Numbered from the stretch's first letter, positions 47,177-56,997 are shown. The stretch: DNA of 64,000 nucleotides from Peptococcaceae bacterium UBA5752 (GCA_002419055.1 DIFI01000009.1:372001-436000), one strand, 5' to 3'. Program-made: numbers and translations. The notes: generated from the sequence alone by a model not told the origin.

Positions 47177-50011
47177 TTATACAGGATTATTCTGAATATC
47201 TTCCAGGTGTTCGTACAGATCGCAGCCTAGGTAATAATCCTTGGATTCGGTGGGTTTGCCCACCGCAACGTTCTTTAATTCGGCAAGGATTTTGTTCGGG
47301 GTGGCAGGTAGCTCGCGGACAATCACGCCGCAGGCGTTGGTGATCGCGTTCATAATAGCCGCATGACCGCCGGACTGGTAGGATTCGGAGCAGCCGCCGC
47401 TGCCGTGCGATCCGCGCTCGCGATAGCTATCAACGAATTCCAGCTGCATATCGTCAGGCACCATGTCAATGTAAGGGAAGCCGCAGCCATGCATGGTCTC
47501 TGATTTCTTGCGATCCGGCAGGTCTTCACGCATGTCTTCCGACAGCGCCATGCCGATGCTGTGTTGAATGCCGCTGTAAGCCTGACCTTCCACCGCGTGG
47601 ATGGAGCCGATCGTGCCGATGTCGCTGATGCAGTAGAAATGTTCCACCTTGACCTTACCGGTGGCAACTTCAACAGCGACGGCAGCCAACATCACATTCC
47701 AGGCATCGTTGCTGACGTTCTTGCCCAGACCTGTGTTTTCATCTATATTGCTCAAATCCGGCTCGCCGGCGGAAGAGTAGATACCAGCGAACTTGGTGGG
47801 AAGGCCTTCCTTAACCATTTCGTCATAAGTGCGATAGGTGCCATCGGGTTTGCGCATCGCCGCCAGCATCTTCTCCGCAGCGGCCTCTGTGGCTCTACCA
47901 GTCATTAAATGAGAACGGCTGCCGGCAGCGGGACCGGAGTTCGGGCACTTGCCGGTATCGTTCATTACTACATGGATCTGATCGATACTCAATCCCAGCT
48001 GACGCAGGCACTCATGAGTATGCACTAACGTACCGACGTCTCCGCCCTGGCCCATGTCTTCCCAACTGTTATAGTGGGTAACGGTGCCGTCCGGCATCAG
48101 CTCCAGATGGCTCTCAGACTGGTCGTTTACGTTAGCGCCGGCCTTGTAAGTGCTGCAGGCAACGCCAACACCGCGTTTCACTTCGGAGGTGCTTTCTGCT
48201 TCGGCTCTGGCTTTCCATTCTTTATAAATTGGACGCGCTTTCTCAATCATGCCGGGCAACTCGTAGCTTTCAAAGAGGCAATCCGTGTTGCCGAGGTCGC
48301 CTTCTTGGTAGACGTTGAGAGCACGGAACTCCAGAGGATCCATGCCCATCTTGATGGCAAGCTCGTTTAGAGCGACTTCCGTGGCCCACGTTGAGCTAAC
48401 CGTGCCGTAACTGCGGTAAGGAGCGGTGCAAGCGTGGTTGGTAAAGACCATCTGGGTCAGGCCTCTGATATTGCGGACCTTATAGGGGTTGCCCATGTAT
48501 GTCGGGCCCTTTTCAAGACAAGCATTGGAGAAGGTGGAATAAGGACCTACATCATAACACAGATGATAATCCATGGCCAGCAGCTTGCCGTTTTTGTCGG
48601 CAGCAAATTTGACGTTGGTATAGCTGGCATTCCGTTTGGGCGAATAATGCATGTGATCCGCAAAGCTCATATCCATGGCGCAGAGTTTACCGGTGGCGAT
48701 AGCGCCCACTGACAGCAGAGCCGGATAAGCGGGGGACATGGAATAGCCGAAGCTGGCGCCGGCGTTGTTGCCCACCAGGCGGATATTTTCCTTGTCAAAG
48801 CCTACTCCGTGGGAAAGCGCTGGTTTGACGATATAAATGAACTGTGATTTATAATGGATAGTCAGGACACCCTGATCGTCCACGTAAGCTAAACCGGTTT
48901 CAGGCTCCAGGGAGAAGTGTGGCTGACGCTGCGTGGAGTAGCTGCCATTAACGGTGTAAGCAGCTTCTTCATAAATCGGCGCTGTCTCTTCACCTAAAAT
49001 ATGCGGAACCTCCATATATGCGTTGGGAATGTCGTTGTGGACTTGTGGCGCGCCATCTGCAAGGGATTCAAGAACATTCATATTAGCCGGAAGCTTTTCG
49101 ATTTCCAATTTAACTTTTTCCGAGGCGTCTTTGGCTTGCTGTTTACTGGTAGCGCATACCAGTGCCACTACGTCGCCGTAACGGAAAATATTATCCTCGA
49201 CCAATATCGGTCTGAGATTGCCGGGGTTCTTGGTGCGCTTTTTACCGTCCATCAAAAAGATGCGGTTCGTGCCTTTCACATCTTTGCAGGTAACGATCTT
49301 TTCTACGCCGGGCATCTTTTCCGCTTCGCTGTAATCAGACGAAATCAATCTGCCGCGGCTGACTTTCGCCAGCACAGGAGCCATATAAAGAACTCCGTCC
49401 GGGAGTTTGGCATTCAGGTCAGCACCATAATCAAGCGTGCCGGAGACCTTGCCAACGGCAGTCGGTCTCGGGACCGTGGTGCCGTAAATGCGTCCGTCGT
49501 CCGGCACCTTAAAAGTAATATCATCCATGGTCTTTTCGCCGCGCAGAACTTTGGCAGCCAGCATAACAGCATCTGTAATCTGTTTATAACCGGTGCAACG
49601 GCAGGCGTTGCTATGGCTCTTGAACCATGCGCGCACTTCTTCTCTGGTCGGCCTCGGGTTATCTTCCAAAAGTGCCTTGGAAGACACGATAAATCCCGGC
49701 GTGCAGAAACCGCACTGGATGGCGCCGCAGGTAATCCACGCTTGTTGCAGCGGATGCAGGTTACCCGGAATGCCGATCCCTTCGATGGTTGTGATCTTGC
49801 TGTACTCCGGAACGTTCTTCATCTTTCTGACACAGGAGCGGATGACCTTCCCGTTCAGAATTACTGAGCAGGTCCCGCATTCACCGGTACCGCAGCCGAC
49901 CTTTACTCCCGTAAAGCCAAGATTACGCAGGCAATCCGCCAGGTTATCCCGCTCCGGATCACAAACTACAGTTCGCTCAACCCCGTTCACGTTCAATACA
50001 ATTGGTTTCAT
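47177..50011 (-). CDS. mop: Molybdopterin-dependent aldehyde oxidoreductase (Mop type)
   Basis: The 944-residue enzyme of the xanthine oxidase family oxidises aldehydes or related carbonyls. It has a plant-type 2Fe-2S domain (CGTGECGTCSVIL, about 40-52), a second 2Fe-2S helical domain (CGAIQCGFCTPG, CRCTGY) and Moco domains from about 165. The layout matches Desulfovibrio gigas Mop closely, without an FAD domain. The conserved catalytic Glu is probably E876 in GSGGCSES. The substrate is not shown by sequence. GGGGGATAT precedes the ATG. Confidence 0.92.
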   Translation of the reverse strand: MKPIVLNVNGVERTVVCDPERDNLADCLRNLGFTGVKVGCGTGECGTCSVILNGKVIRSCVRKMKNVPEYSKITTIEGIGIPGNLHPLQQAWITCGAIQCGFCTPGFIVSSKALLEDNPRPTREEVRAWFKSHSNACRCTGYKQITDAVMLAAKVLRGEKTMDDITFKVPDDGRIYGTTVPRPTAVGKVSGTLDYGADLNAKLPDGVLYMAPVLAKVSRGRLISSDYSEAEKMPGVEKIVTCKDVKGTNRIFLMDGKKRTKNPGNLRPILVEDNIFRYGDVVALVCATSKQQAKDASEKVKLEIEKLPANMNVLESLADGAPQVHNDIPNAYMEVPHILGEETAPIYEEAAYTVNGSYSTQRQPHFSLEPETGLAYVDDQGVLTIHYKSQFIYIVKPALSHGVGFDKENIRLVGNNAGASFGYSMSPAYPALLSVGAIATGKLCAMDMSFADHMHYSPKRNASYTNVKFAADKNGKLLAMDYHLCYDVGPYSTFSNACLEKGPTYMGNPYKVRNIRGLTQMVFTNHACTAPYRSYGTVSSTWATEVALNELAIKMGMDPLEFRALNVYQEGDLGNTDCLFESYELPGMIEKARPIYKEWKARAEAESTSEVKRGVGVACSTYKAGANVNDQSESHLELMPDGTVTHYNSWEDMGQGGDVGTLVHTHECLRQLGLSIDQIHVVMNDTGKCPNSGPAAGSRSHLMTGRATEAAAEKMLAAMRKPDGTYRTYDEMVKEGLPTKFAGIYSSAGEPDLSNIDENTGLGKNVSNDAWNVMLAAVAVEVATGKVKVEHFYCISDIGTIGSIHAVEGQAYSGIQHSIGMALSEDMREDLPDRKKSETMHGCGFPYIDMVPDDMQLEFVDSYRERGSHGSGGCSESYQSGGHAAIMNAITNACGVIVRELPATPNKILAELKNVAVGKPTESKDYYLGCDLYEHLEDIQNNPV

Positions 50012-50046
50012 TCATATATCCCCCTTCGTATTTCTTCCAAAGGAAA

Positions 50047-50085
50047 TTGCTTTTACTAAGCACTTTGGGGCGCTCGTAAAAGCAA
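50047..50085 (-). promoter_or_regulatory. Inverted repeat in the mop leader
   Basis: TTGCTTTTAC (50047-50056) and GTAAAAGCAA (50076-50085) pair perfectly around a 19-nt loop, 35 bp upstream of the mop start. It could be an operator or leader hairpin. It does not show the layout of the known Moco RNA motif. Confidence 0.5.
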
Positions 50086-50388
50086 CTCCCAGATAAGACT
50101 ACAACTCACCAATGCAATCGTCATGTAATGTCTTTATTCACTTACTGTTGCGCTTCATTTTACAACTTGCGTTAATATAATACTCCCTCACTTTATAATA
50201 ATAAATTGACTAATGCTAATTATAATACTAAAATTGAAAAAAAACAAAAGAAATGTCATGAATATTTGATAGTATGAGAAGAAGGTAATCGAGCTCATTC
50301 ATGTTCTTAATGAGAAAAAGCAAAAGCAGTTAGGCCGAGACATCATGCAAAGAAAATGACCAGATAGCCAATATATCAGGTCAAAAGG

Positions 50389-50466
50389 TGATGAAGATGA
50401 GGGGATTAGAACCTCTGGTTGGCTCCTGTATGCGAAGCTGGCACTCCCCAAATAAGCTACAACCTC
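50389..50466 (-). pseudogene. Decayed second copy of tRNA-Ala(CGC)
   Basis: Minus-strand sequence follows the intact tRNA from a degraded acceptor (GAGGTTG) through CCAGCTTCGCATACAGG (anticodon CGC kept), T-arm AGGTTCTAATCCCCT and CATCTTCATCA. About a quarter of positions differ and stems are broken. Upstream, 50467-50540 also matches the region upstream of the intact tRNA (TTTTGCTGGT, ACAAGT). It is therefore a duplicated locus, not a chance match. Between here and 50731 I see no gene; the stretch 50541-50731 probably holds the tmk promoter. Confidence 0.8.
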
Positions 50467-50731
50467 AAAAAATTTGGTATTTGAACCAGCAAAATACATG
50501 TTTTATATTAAATATCACTTGTCATCCCTTGTCAATAAATTTGTTTACACAAAAGCAAAATGATACTTTATGAAAATTTTATAAATCACAACTACTACTG
50601 TTTTTTATCAATTTACACGAGTCATCATGTTTTTATTATTAGATGAATAGAGTTGATTCGTAAAAAAGGTAGTCAGAATATAATGGCGAAAATATATCAA
50701 TTAAGTAATCAAATAGTGCCAGGAGGAAGCT

Positions 50732-51370
50732 ATGGCAAAAGGGCATTTTTTTAGCTTTGAAGGAATAGATGGTAGTGGAAAAAGCCTAATGCAGCAATTG
50801 AGTGGCAAATGGCTCAAAGAGACCGGTTACAGCGTTTTATTGACAAAAGAGCCGGGAGGTAGTGATTTTGGCAGGCAGATTCGCAATTGGTTGCTTGATA
50901 AATCATCGGCAGCGCTGAGTGCCAAAGAAGAATTACTGCTGTTTTCGGCAGATCGTGCGCGTCATGTTGATCTGGTAATTAAACCTGCCTTGGCGGCTGG
51001 AAAAATTGTTCTCTGCGATCGCTATATAGATTCTACCGTTGCTTATCAGGGCGGCGGCAGGGGATTAGACAGAGATTTCATAGAGAGTATTAATGCTTTT
51101 GCTACCGGCGGGCTTGTTCCGGAACTGACTTTTTATCTGGATTTACCGCTGGAGCAGGCCAGAAAGCGGCAAAAAGCCAACCTTGATAAGATAGAGCAGC
51201 AAAATGGAGCTTTCTTCCACTCAATCATCGATAGTTACCGTCAGTTGGCGCAGCAATATCCGCAGCGGATAATCAAAATTGATGCAAACAGCAATATTGC
51301 TGACGTTGCGGAAAAGATCTGCCGCCACATCGAAGCGTACTTAGCAAAGGCTGGCAATGGCCATGAATAA
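50732..51370 (+). CDS. tmk: dTMP kinase
   Basis: The 212-residue enzyme phosphorylates dTMP to dTDP. P-loop FEGIDGSGKS (9-18), KEPGGSDFG, the DRY motif (CDRYIDSTVAYQG) and a short LID (ARKRQKANLDK) are all visible. It starts a conserved Firmicute operon with holB and ricT. GGAGGAAGC precedes the ATG. It overlaps holB by 14 bp. Confidence 0.97.
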   Translation: MAKGHFFSFEGIDGSGKSLMQQLSGKWLKETGYSVLLTKEPGGSDFGRQIRNWLLDKSSAALSAKEELLLFSADRARHVDLVIKPALAAGKIVLCDRYIDSTVAYQGGGRGLDRDFIESINAFATGGLVPELTFYLDLPLEQARKRQKANLDKIEQQNGAFFHSIIDSYRQLAQQYPQRIIKIDANSNIADVAEKICRHIEAYLAKAGNGHE

Positions 51371-52199
51371 TGATTATGATTTAAGTCTATTAACTCCGAT
51401 CAAAGAGCAACTGATGGTAATCGCCAGGAGTGGGCTCACCGGCCATGCCTTTCTCTTTTCCGGTGATGATGCATTTTCTGACGCTATTTTCTTGGCGCAA
51501 TGCTGTAATTGCCAGACACCTGTTGATGGATTAGCTTGCGGTGAGTGTGATGTTTGCCGCAAAATTGCCTCCGGTACGTTTGAAGAGCTGCATATAATCT
51601 ATCCGGAAAAGAAGTTGCATCGGATTGAAAATATGCGGGCGATGCAGGAGATAGTAGCGAAGAAGGCTATCTATGGTCAGACAAAAGTTTTTATTATTGT
51701 CAATGCCGATCTAATGCAGGAGGCGGCAGCAAACAGCCTGCTCAAAATACTGGAAGAGCCACCGGATGATACAGTATTTATTCTTTTAGCGGATAGTATT
51801 GATAAGCTTTTGCCTACGGTTATCTCCCGTTGTCAAGTGTTTGGCTGCGGCAGTGCATCGGCTGCGGTTATTGATGATAATGAGGTTAAGAAGTTATTAC
51901 CGCAAGCTCAGCAGTTGCTGTTATCGCTTCCTCAACTCCAATGCTGGCAGGTGTTACTCAAAGCCAAATCGGTAATCGGCGAAAATGACAAACAGCAACA
52001 GTTGCATTATTTTACAGCTTTATTGTGGCTGTTAGTGTCTTCAATCAAGGGTGAACAGCAGTTGCCTTTTTCTGCAGAACATGCTTTAAAATCGGCAATG
52101 ATGATGGAAAATGCCATAGATTATATATATCGAAATATTAACCGAAAGATATTAACGGATGTTATTTTCCTGCGCTTATGGCAAAATGCCTTGCGTTAG
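51357..52199 (+). CDS. holB: DNA polymerase III delta' subunit
   Basis: The 280-residue clamp-loader subunit has the zinc site CNCQTPVDGLACGECDVC, EAAANSLLKILEEPPDDT and LPTVISRCQ (SRC motif). Walker A is degenerate (SGDDAFSD), as expected for delta'. It is translationally coupled to tmk. Confidence 0.93.
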   Translation: MAMNNDYDLSLLTPIKEQLMVIARSGLTGHAFLFSGDDAFSDAIFLAQCCNCQTPVDGLACGECDVCRKIASGTFEELHIIYPEKKLHRIENMRAMQEIVAKKAIYGQTKVFIIVNADLMQEAAANSLLKILEEPPDDTVFILLADSIDKLLPTVISRCQVFGCGSASAAVIDDNEVKKLLPQAQQLLLSLPQLQCWQVLLKAKSVIGENDKQQQLHYFTALLWLLVSSIKGEQQLPFSAEHALKSAMMMENAIDYIYRNINRKILTDVIFLRLWQNALR

Positions 52200-52274
52200 A
52201 AAGGATATTTAGAGTATAATAGCTGCACAGGCCGAAATCTTTGATTTCGAGGCTGCGCGTCTATTTAAGCTTAA

Positions 52275-52323
52275 GGTTTTCCCAGTCAGGGAAAAGCCAG
52301 CCATATCCGCGCTAGCGGATATG
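52275..52323 (+). promoter_or_regulatory. Two hairpins before ricT
   Basis: TTTTCCC-n-GGGAAAA (about 52276-52295) and CATATCCGC-gcta-GCGGATATG (52302-52323, perfect) precede a TATAAT at 52325-52330. They may end holB transcripts and frame a ricT promoter. No T run follows the second hairpin. Confidence 0.45.
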
Positions 52324-52363
52324 GTATAATAAAAAGGTTATAGATTTGCATTTGGAGGTAATT

Positions 52364-53092
52364 ATGATCACAATAGTAGGGGTCCGTTTTAAAAAGCCCG
52401 GTAAAATATATTATTTTAATCCCTGCGGTTTGCAGCTTAACGTGTCTGATGCGGTGATCGTTGAGACCTCTCGCGGTCAGGAGTTTGGCACGGTGGTGAT
52501 TCCTGCGCGCGAGATTAATGAAAGTGATTTATCAAGTGAATTGAAAAATGTGCTGCGTAAAGCGACAGATGCAGATTTTTGTAAACATGAAGAAAACCTT
52601 GTTGCCGAAAAAGAAGCCTTTAAAATATGCAAAAAAAAGATTGTCCAGCACAATTTGCCAATAAAACTTATTGACGTATCTTATACATTTGATGTCAGCA
52701 AAATAATATTTTACTTTACATCCGATGGTCGTGTAGATTTCAGAGAACTGGTAAAGGATTTAGCTGCTGTTTTCCGCACCCGCATTGAACTCAGGCAAAT
52801 CGGCGTACGCGACGAAGCAAAATTAATCGGCGGCATTGGCACTTGCGGCAGAGAACTATGTTGTCACAGCGTGCTTGACGATTTTCAGCCTGTTTCAATA
52901 AAAATGGCCAAGAAACAGAATCTTTCGCTTAACCCTGCCAAAATATCCGGCATTTGCGGCCGTCTGATGTGTTGTCTAAAGTTTGAACATTACGAGGGAA
53001 ATTGTGAAAATTGCCCCAAGCCGAAGTATTTGACCGTTGATGAAGAGATAGATGAAGAAAGTCTCTTGAGCCTGGAGGACGATGATCAATAG
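52364..53092 (+). CDS. ricT: PSP1-domain protein RicT (YaaT)
   Basis: The 242-residue protein has the PSP1 domain (YYFNPCGLQLNVSDAVIVET) and the conserved Cys sets IGTCGRELCCH, GICGRLMCCLKFEHYE and NCENCPKP, which in RicT-type proteins bind Fe-S clusters with RicA and RicF and guide RNase Y. GGAGG precedes the ATG at 52364. It lies between holB and yabA as in Bacillus. Confidence 0.93.
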   Translation: MITIVGVRFKKPGKIYYFNPCGLQLNVSDAVIVETSRGQEFGTVVIPAREINESDLSSELKNVLRKATDADFCKHEENLVAEKEAFKICKKKIVQHNLPIKLIDVSYTFDVSKIIFYFTSDGRVDFRELVKDLAAVFRTRIELRQIGVRDEAKLIGGIGTCGRELCCHSVLDDFQPVSIKMAKKQNLSLNPAKISGICGRLMCCLKFEHYEGNCENCPKPKYLTVDEEIDEESLLSLEDDDQ

Positions 53093-53380
53093 ATGACGCT
53101 ATATGATGATATATCAAACTGGCAAGAGCTATTGCAAAAGTTATTGACAGATGCTGACGAGTTACGTGATCGTGTCGGCGAACTGGAACGTTACAACGCT
53201 TATTTGCAGCAAAAGCTCATGAATGATCAAAAAGGCAATGGTTTTGAAGCTTTAAATGCACTATATAACGAGGGTTATCATATTTGTCATGCCCATTTCG
53301 GTAATCAGCGGGAAGAGGATTGCCTATTTTGTCTCTCACTATTGCATCACGAAGGGCGCAATGAGCCGGAAGATTTATGA
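53093..53380 (+). CDS. yabA: Replication initiation control protein YabA
   Basis: The 95-residue protein has an N-terminal leucine-rich coiled coil (ELLQKLLTDADELRDRVGEL) and a C-terminal zinc site (HICHAHFGN, CLFCLSLLHH). YabA binds DnaA and the clamp and limits re-initiation. It directly follows ricT and overlaps the next gene by 4 bp. Confidence 0.92.
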   Translation: MTLYDDISNWQELLQKLLTDADELRDRVGELERYNAYLQQKLMNDQKGNGFEALNALYNEGYHICHAHFGNQREEDCLFCLSLLHHEGRNEPEDL

Positions 53381-54132
53381 ACGAATTGCTTAAGCCACAA
53401 AAAAATATATATCAACTGGGGCGTGGAGACTTGCAAATAATTTTGGAGTCAAAATCGCCCCGTTTTTCATTGGATGCCTTGTTGCTGGCGGATTTCGTCG
53501 ATAAGATTGATGGTGCAGATATTGTTGAGTTGGGGTGTGGCACAGGTGTAATATCATTATTACTAGCAGCCGACTTACCTAAGAGTCGTATCAGAGCTAT
53601 AGAAATAGTTGCGTCATTGGCTGAAATGGCCGAACGAAGTGTCGCATTGAACGGTTTGCAGCAGCATATTAGCATCGAGCTGGGAGATTGGCGCGAGTTA
53701 TCTGAGCGCTGGGGCAAAAACTGCTGTGATATGATTGTTACGAATCCGCCATATTATAGATTAGCAAGTAGCCGCATTAGCCCTCAACCGTTAAAAGCTG
53801 CTGCCAGCAGTGAACTGTACGGCAGTTTCGCCGAATTGACGGCAGTTGCGTCACGGCTGCTTAAGCCGGGCGGGACACTTTGGCTGATCCATCTAGCTGA
53901 TCGTGCGGAAGAGCTAATTTCAACACTGGAACAACATCAGCTTTATTTATTTCGCCAACGATTAGTGCAAATGTCTGTAAATGGCCCGGCTAAAAGGATT
54001 CTGCTGGCAGCTTCAAAGAGTATAGAGACTCAATGTGAAATACAAGAACCACTGGTTGTTTGGCAAACCTCGGGAAAATACAGCAAGGAAGCAGCAGCAA
54101 TTGTTGGCGATAAAGAAGGAGCAAAACTATGA
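53377..54132 (+). CDS. tRNA1(Val) A37 N6-methyltransferase-like (YabB)
   Basis: The 251-residue SAM-dependent methyltransferase has motif I VELGCGTGVISLLLA, acidic motif II (RAIEIV) and the N6-adenine motif NPPYYR. TrmN6/YabB act on tRNA A37, and position after yabA is standard. It overlaps rsmI by 4 bp. Confidence 0.88.
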   Translation: MNELLKPQKNIYQLGRGDLQIILESKSPRFSLDALLLADFVDKIDGADIVELGCGTGVISLLLAADLPKSRIRAIEIVASLAEMAERSVALNGLQQHISIELGDWRELSERWGKNCCDMIVTNPPYYRLASSRISPQPLKAAASSELYGSFAELTAVASRLLKPGGTLWLIHLADRAEELISTLEQHQLYLFRQRLVQMSVNGPAKRILLAASKSIETQCEIQEPLVVWQTSGKYSKEAAAIVGDKEGAKL

Positions 54133-54965
54133 GCGGTATCTTATATTTAGTGGCAACGCCGATCGGCAATCTGGAAGATATCACGCTGCGAGCGCTCAGA
54201 GTCCTACGGGAGTCTGATCTGATCGCCGCAGAAGATACACGTCAAAGCCGAAAATTGCTTAATCATTTTGATATTCATAAGCCACTGCTTAGTTATCATC
54301 GTCATAATTTAATAGAGCGTGGACAAGTATTGTTAACAATGTTGTCTGATGGTAAAACTGTAGCAGTTGTATCGGATGCCGGAACTCCGGCCATTTCCGA
54401 TCCCGGTGCTGACATCGCCGTATTAGCAATCGCTGCCGGTATTGAAGTGGTTGCCATACCGGGAGCCAGCGCTTTATTAACTGCGTTGTCTGCCGGTGGT
54501 ATTACAACTGATCGTTTTGCTTTCGAGGGCTTCCTGCCGCGGGAAAAAAGCAAACGACGGAAAATGCTGCAATCACTTGTTACCGAACAGCGAACTCTTG
54601 TTTTTTATGAAGCTCCGCATCGGATCAACGTCATGCTTAATGATCTGCTGACTATTTTTGGCGGCGAGCGCAAAGTGGCTATTTGCAGGGAATTGACCAA
54701 ACTTCATGAACAGTATTTTCGTGGTACATTGGCAGAGGCTAGTGATTATTTTCTGCGAAATGAACCGCGTGGAGAATTTACCGTGATCGTGGCCGCTGCC
54801 GAAAATATAACAATGCCTCAGCAAATTCCTGATACTAATCAGTTGGAGGCTGAAATGGCGCAATTGATCGTGGCAGGCAGTTCTCGCAAGGCTGCTGCCA
54901 AAGTATTGTCCCAAAAGTATCAGATGCCTGTCAAAACTATCTATGAGCTTGGACTTAAGCCTTGA
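54129..54965 (+). CDS. rsmI: 16S rRNA (cytidine-1402 2'-O)-methyltransferase
   Basis: The 278-residue tetrapyrrole-methylase-fold enzyme has LVATPIGNLEDITLRAL, AAEDTRQSRKLL, SDAGTPAISDPG and GFLPREKSKRRK. It modifies C1402 of 16S rRNA together with RsmH. The start is coupled to the preceding gene. Confidence 0.96.
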   Translation: MSGILYLVATPIGNLEDITLRALRVLRESDLIAAEDTRQSRKLLNHFDIHKPLLSYHRHNLIERGQVLLTMLSDGKTVAVVSDAGTPAISDPGADIAVLAIAAGIEVVAIPGASALLTALSAGGITTDRFAFEGFLPREKSKRRKMLQSLVTEQRTLVFYEAPHRINVMLNDLLTIFGGERKVAICRELTKLHEQYFRGTLAEASDYFLRNEPRGEFTVIVAAAENITMPQQIPDTNQLEAEMAQLIVAGSSRKAAAKVLSQKYQMPVKTIYELGLKP

Positions 54966-55070
54966 CGTATTCAATCCTTTCTAATATAATTAATAAATTA
55001 GGTGTAAAATAATTAAACCGCTATAAGCGGCTTTTACAATTACGGTTTAGATAAATTCGGGAGGCGCTAC

Positions 55071-56984
55071 ATGAGCGAAAAAAAGACTTTTTATATTACT
55101 ACTCCTATTTATTATCCCAGCGATAATCCGCACATCGGACATGCTTATACGACAGTGGCAGCAGATACGATGACACGTTATAAAAAGATGCGCGGATATG
55201 ATACTTTTTTTCTTACCGGTACCGATGAGCATGGGCAAAAAATTCAACGGCGGGCAGCCGCAGCCGGCATGGAACCGCAGGCGTTTGTTGATAAGATCAT
55301 ATTAGATTTCCAGAAGCTTTGGAAAACATTGATGATCGATTATGACGATTTTATTCGCACCACCGAGCCTCGCCATATAAAATTTGTTCAAAATATCTTT
55401 AAAGTGATATATGATAAAGGTGATATATACAAAGCAGAGTATCAAGGTTGGTATTGCACACCTTGTGAAACGTTTTTTACCGAACGCCAGTTAGCTGAAG
55501 GTAATACCTGTCCCGATTGCGGGCGACCGGTAGAGAAGATGAATGAAGAAAGTTATTTCTTCAAAATGAGCAAATATGCTGACCGTTGGCTGAAATATAT
55601 CGAAGATAATCCTGATTTTATTCAGCCTACAATCCGAAAAAATGAAATGGTTAATTTTGTTAAGCAGGGGTTGGAGAATCTCTGCGTTTCTCGTACAACT
55701 TTTAACTGGGGTATACCGGTGCCTTTTGATAATAAGCATGTTGTATATGTCTGGTTTGATGCGTTGTTCAATTATATTTCGGCGTTAGAAAGTCACGAAG
55801 GATATTATCAGAAATACTGGCCTGCCGATATTCATTTGGTTGGCAAAGATATTATACGTTTTCATACAATCATTTGGCCGATCATATTAATGGCGGCTGA
55901 TATGCCGTTGCCCAAAAAGGTGCTTGGACATGGTTGGGTGTTGCTTGGCGACACTAAAATGAGCAAATCCAAGGGTAATGTCATCGATCCGATTGTGCTT
56001 TCGCGCAAATACAGCGCAGATGCCATCCGCTATTTCCTAATGCGGGAGATGCAGTATGGCATGGATTGTAATTATTCCGAAGATGCAATGGCGCTGAGAA
56101 TTAATACCGATTTAGCCAATGATTATGGGAATCTGCTTTCCCGTGCCACAGCGATGATCGGAAAATTCCAGCAGGGGATAGTTGAAGAGCCGCGTCAAGC
56201 CAGCGAATTTGATGCGGATTTAATCGAATTGGCGCGCACCACACCGCAGGAATTTGCAAGGTTAATGGACGATTTGCAATGGTCCAATGCGCTTGCGGAA
56301 CTTTGGAAGCTGGTCAATAAGACCAATAAATATGTTGATGATGCCGCGCCTTGGGCATTGAATAAGTCGGGAGAAAAAGAAAAACTGGCCAGCGTTCTCT
56401 ATAACCTTGTGGAAGTAATCCGCATGGTAACTATTATGGTAGCGCCGTTTATGCCCTCAGTACCTCAAAAAGTCTGGGAACAATTAGGCATAGTCGACAG
56501 ACAAGAGCTGCACAGCTGGGAAAGCCTTGAATTTGGTCGCTTTCCAGCAGGTATAAAAATTGACCGCGGCGAACCGCTTTTCCCGCGGATTGATCTTGAA
56601 TCAATCGATAACTTGCCTTTGGTAGAAGAAAAAGAAGCAGAGCAGCAGATTGACACGCTTGCGCCAGAAATTTCCATTGACGATTTTGCGAAACTAGATC
56701 TGCGCGTTGTTAAGGTATTGGCTTGTGAAAAGGTTCCCAAAGCAGATAAACTGCTCAAGTTCCGCCTTCAATTGGGTACTGAGGAACGGACAGTTTTGTC
56801 GGGTATAGCCGAGTACTATCAACCGGAACAGTTGATAGGGCATAATCTGATATTAATTGCCAATCTTAAACCGCGTACTATCCGTGGTATAGAGTCGAGG
56901 GGGATGTTGTTATCCGCCTGCGACAAAGATAAATTACAGTTGCTGGAAGTAGCAGATATGCCTTCTGGCGTTAAGATCGAATAA
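55071..56984 (+). CDS. metG: Methionyl-tRNA synthetase
   Basis: The 637-residue class I synthetase has HIGH (21-24), a zinc knuckle (CTPCETF, CPDCGRP), the KMSKSKGN loop near 299-306 and a C-terminal EMAP-type tRNA-binding domain (about 536-637; FAKLDLRVVKVLACEKVPKA). GGGAGGCG precedes the ATG. No AbrB gene lies before it, unlike in Bacillus. Confidence 0.97.
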   Translation: MSEKKTFYITTPIYYPSDNPHIGHAYTTVAADTMTRYKKMRGYDTFFLTGTDEHGQKIQRRAAAAGMEPQAFVDKIILDFQKLWKTLMIDYDDFIRTTEPRHIKFVQNIFKVIYDKGDIYKAEYQGWYCTPCETFFTERQLAEGNTCPDCGRPVEKMNEESYFFKMSKYADRWLKYIEDNPDFIQPTIRKNEMVNFVKQGLENLCVSRTTFNWGIPVPFDNKHVVYVWFDALFNYISALESHEGYYQKYWPADIHLVGKDIIRFHTIIWPIILMAADMPLPKKVLGHGWVLLGDTKMSKSKGNVIDPIVLSRKYSADAIRYFLMREMQYGMDCNYSEDAMALRINTDLANDYGNLLSRATAMIGKFQQGIVEEPRQASEFDADLIELARTTPQEFARLMDDLQWSNALAELWKLVNKTNKYVDDAAPWALNKSGEKEKLASVLYNLVEVIRMVTIMVAPFMPSVPQKVWEQLGIVDRQELHSWESLEFGRFPAGIKIDRGEPLFPRIDLESIDNLPLVEEKEAEQQIDTLAPEISIDDFAKLDLRVVKVLACEKVPKADKLLKFRLQLGTEERTVLSGIAEYYQPEQLIGHNLILIANLKPRTIRGIESRGMLLSACDKDKLQLLEVADMPSGVKIE

Positions 56985-56997
56985 AAGGGGAATTTTG

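Noticed and set aside
49001..49867. Long plus-strand ORFs opposite mop and the flavoprotein gene
   Set aside because: They are shadows of well-identified minus-strand genes and show no domain.
47177..50011. Loss of the catalytic Glu in the Mop-type enzyme
   Set aside because: The spacing differs from D. gigas Mop, but a Glu is present in GSGGCSES (residue 876), so loss cannot be claimed.
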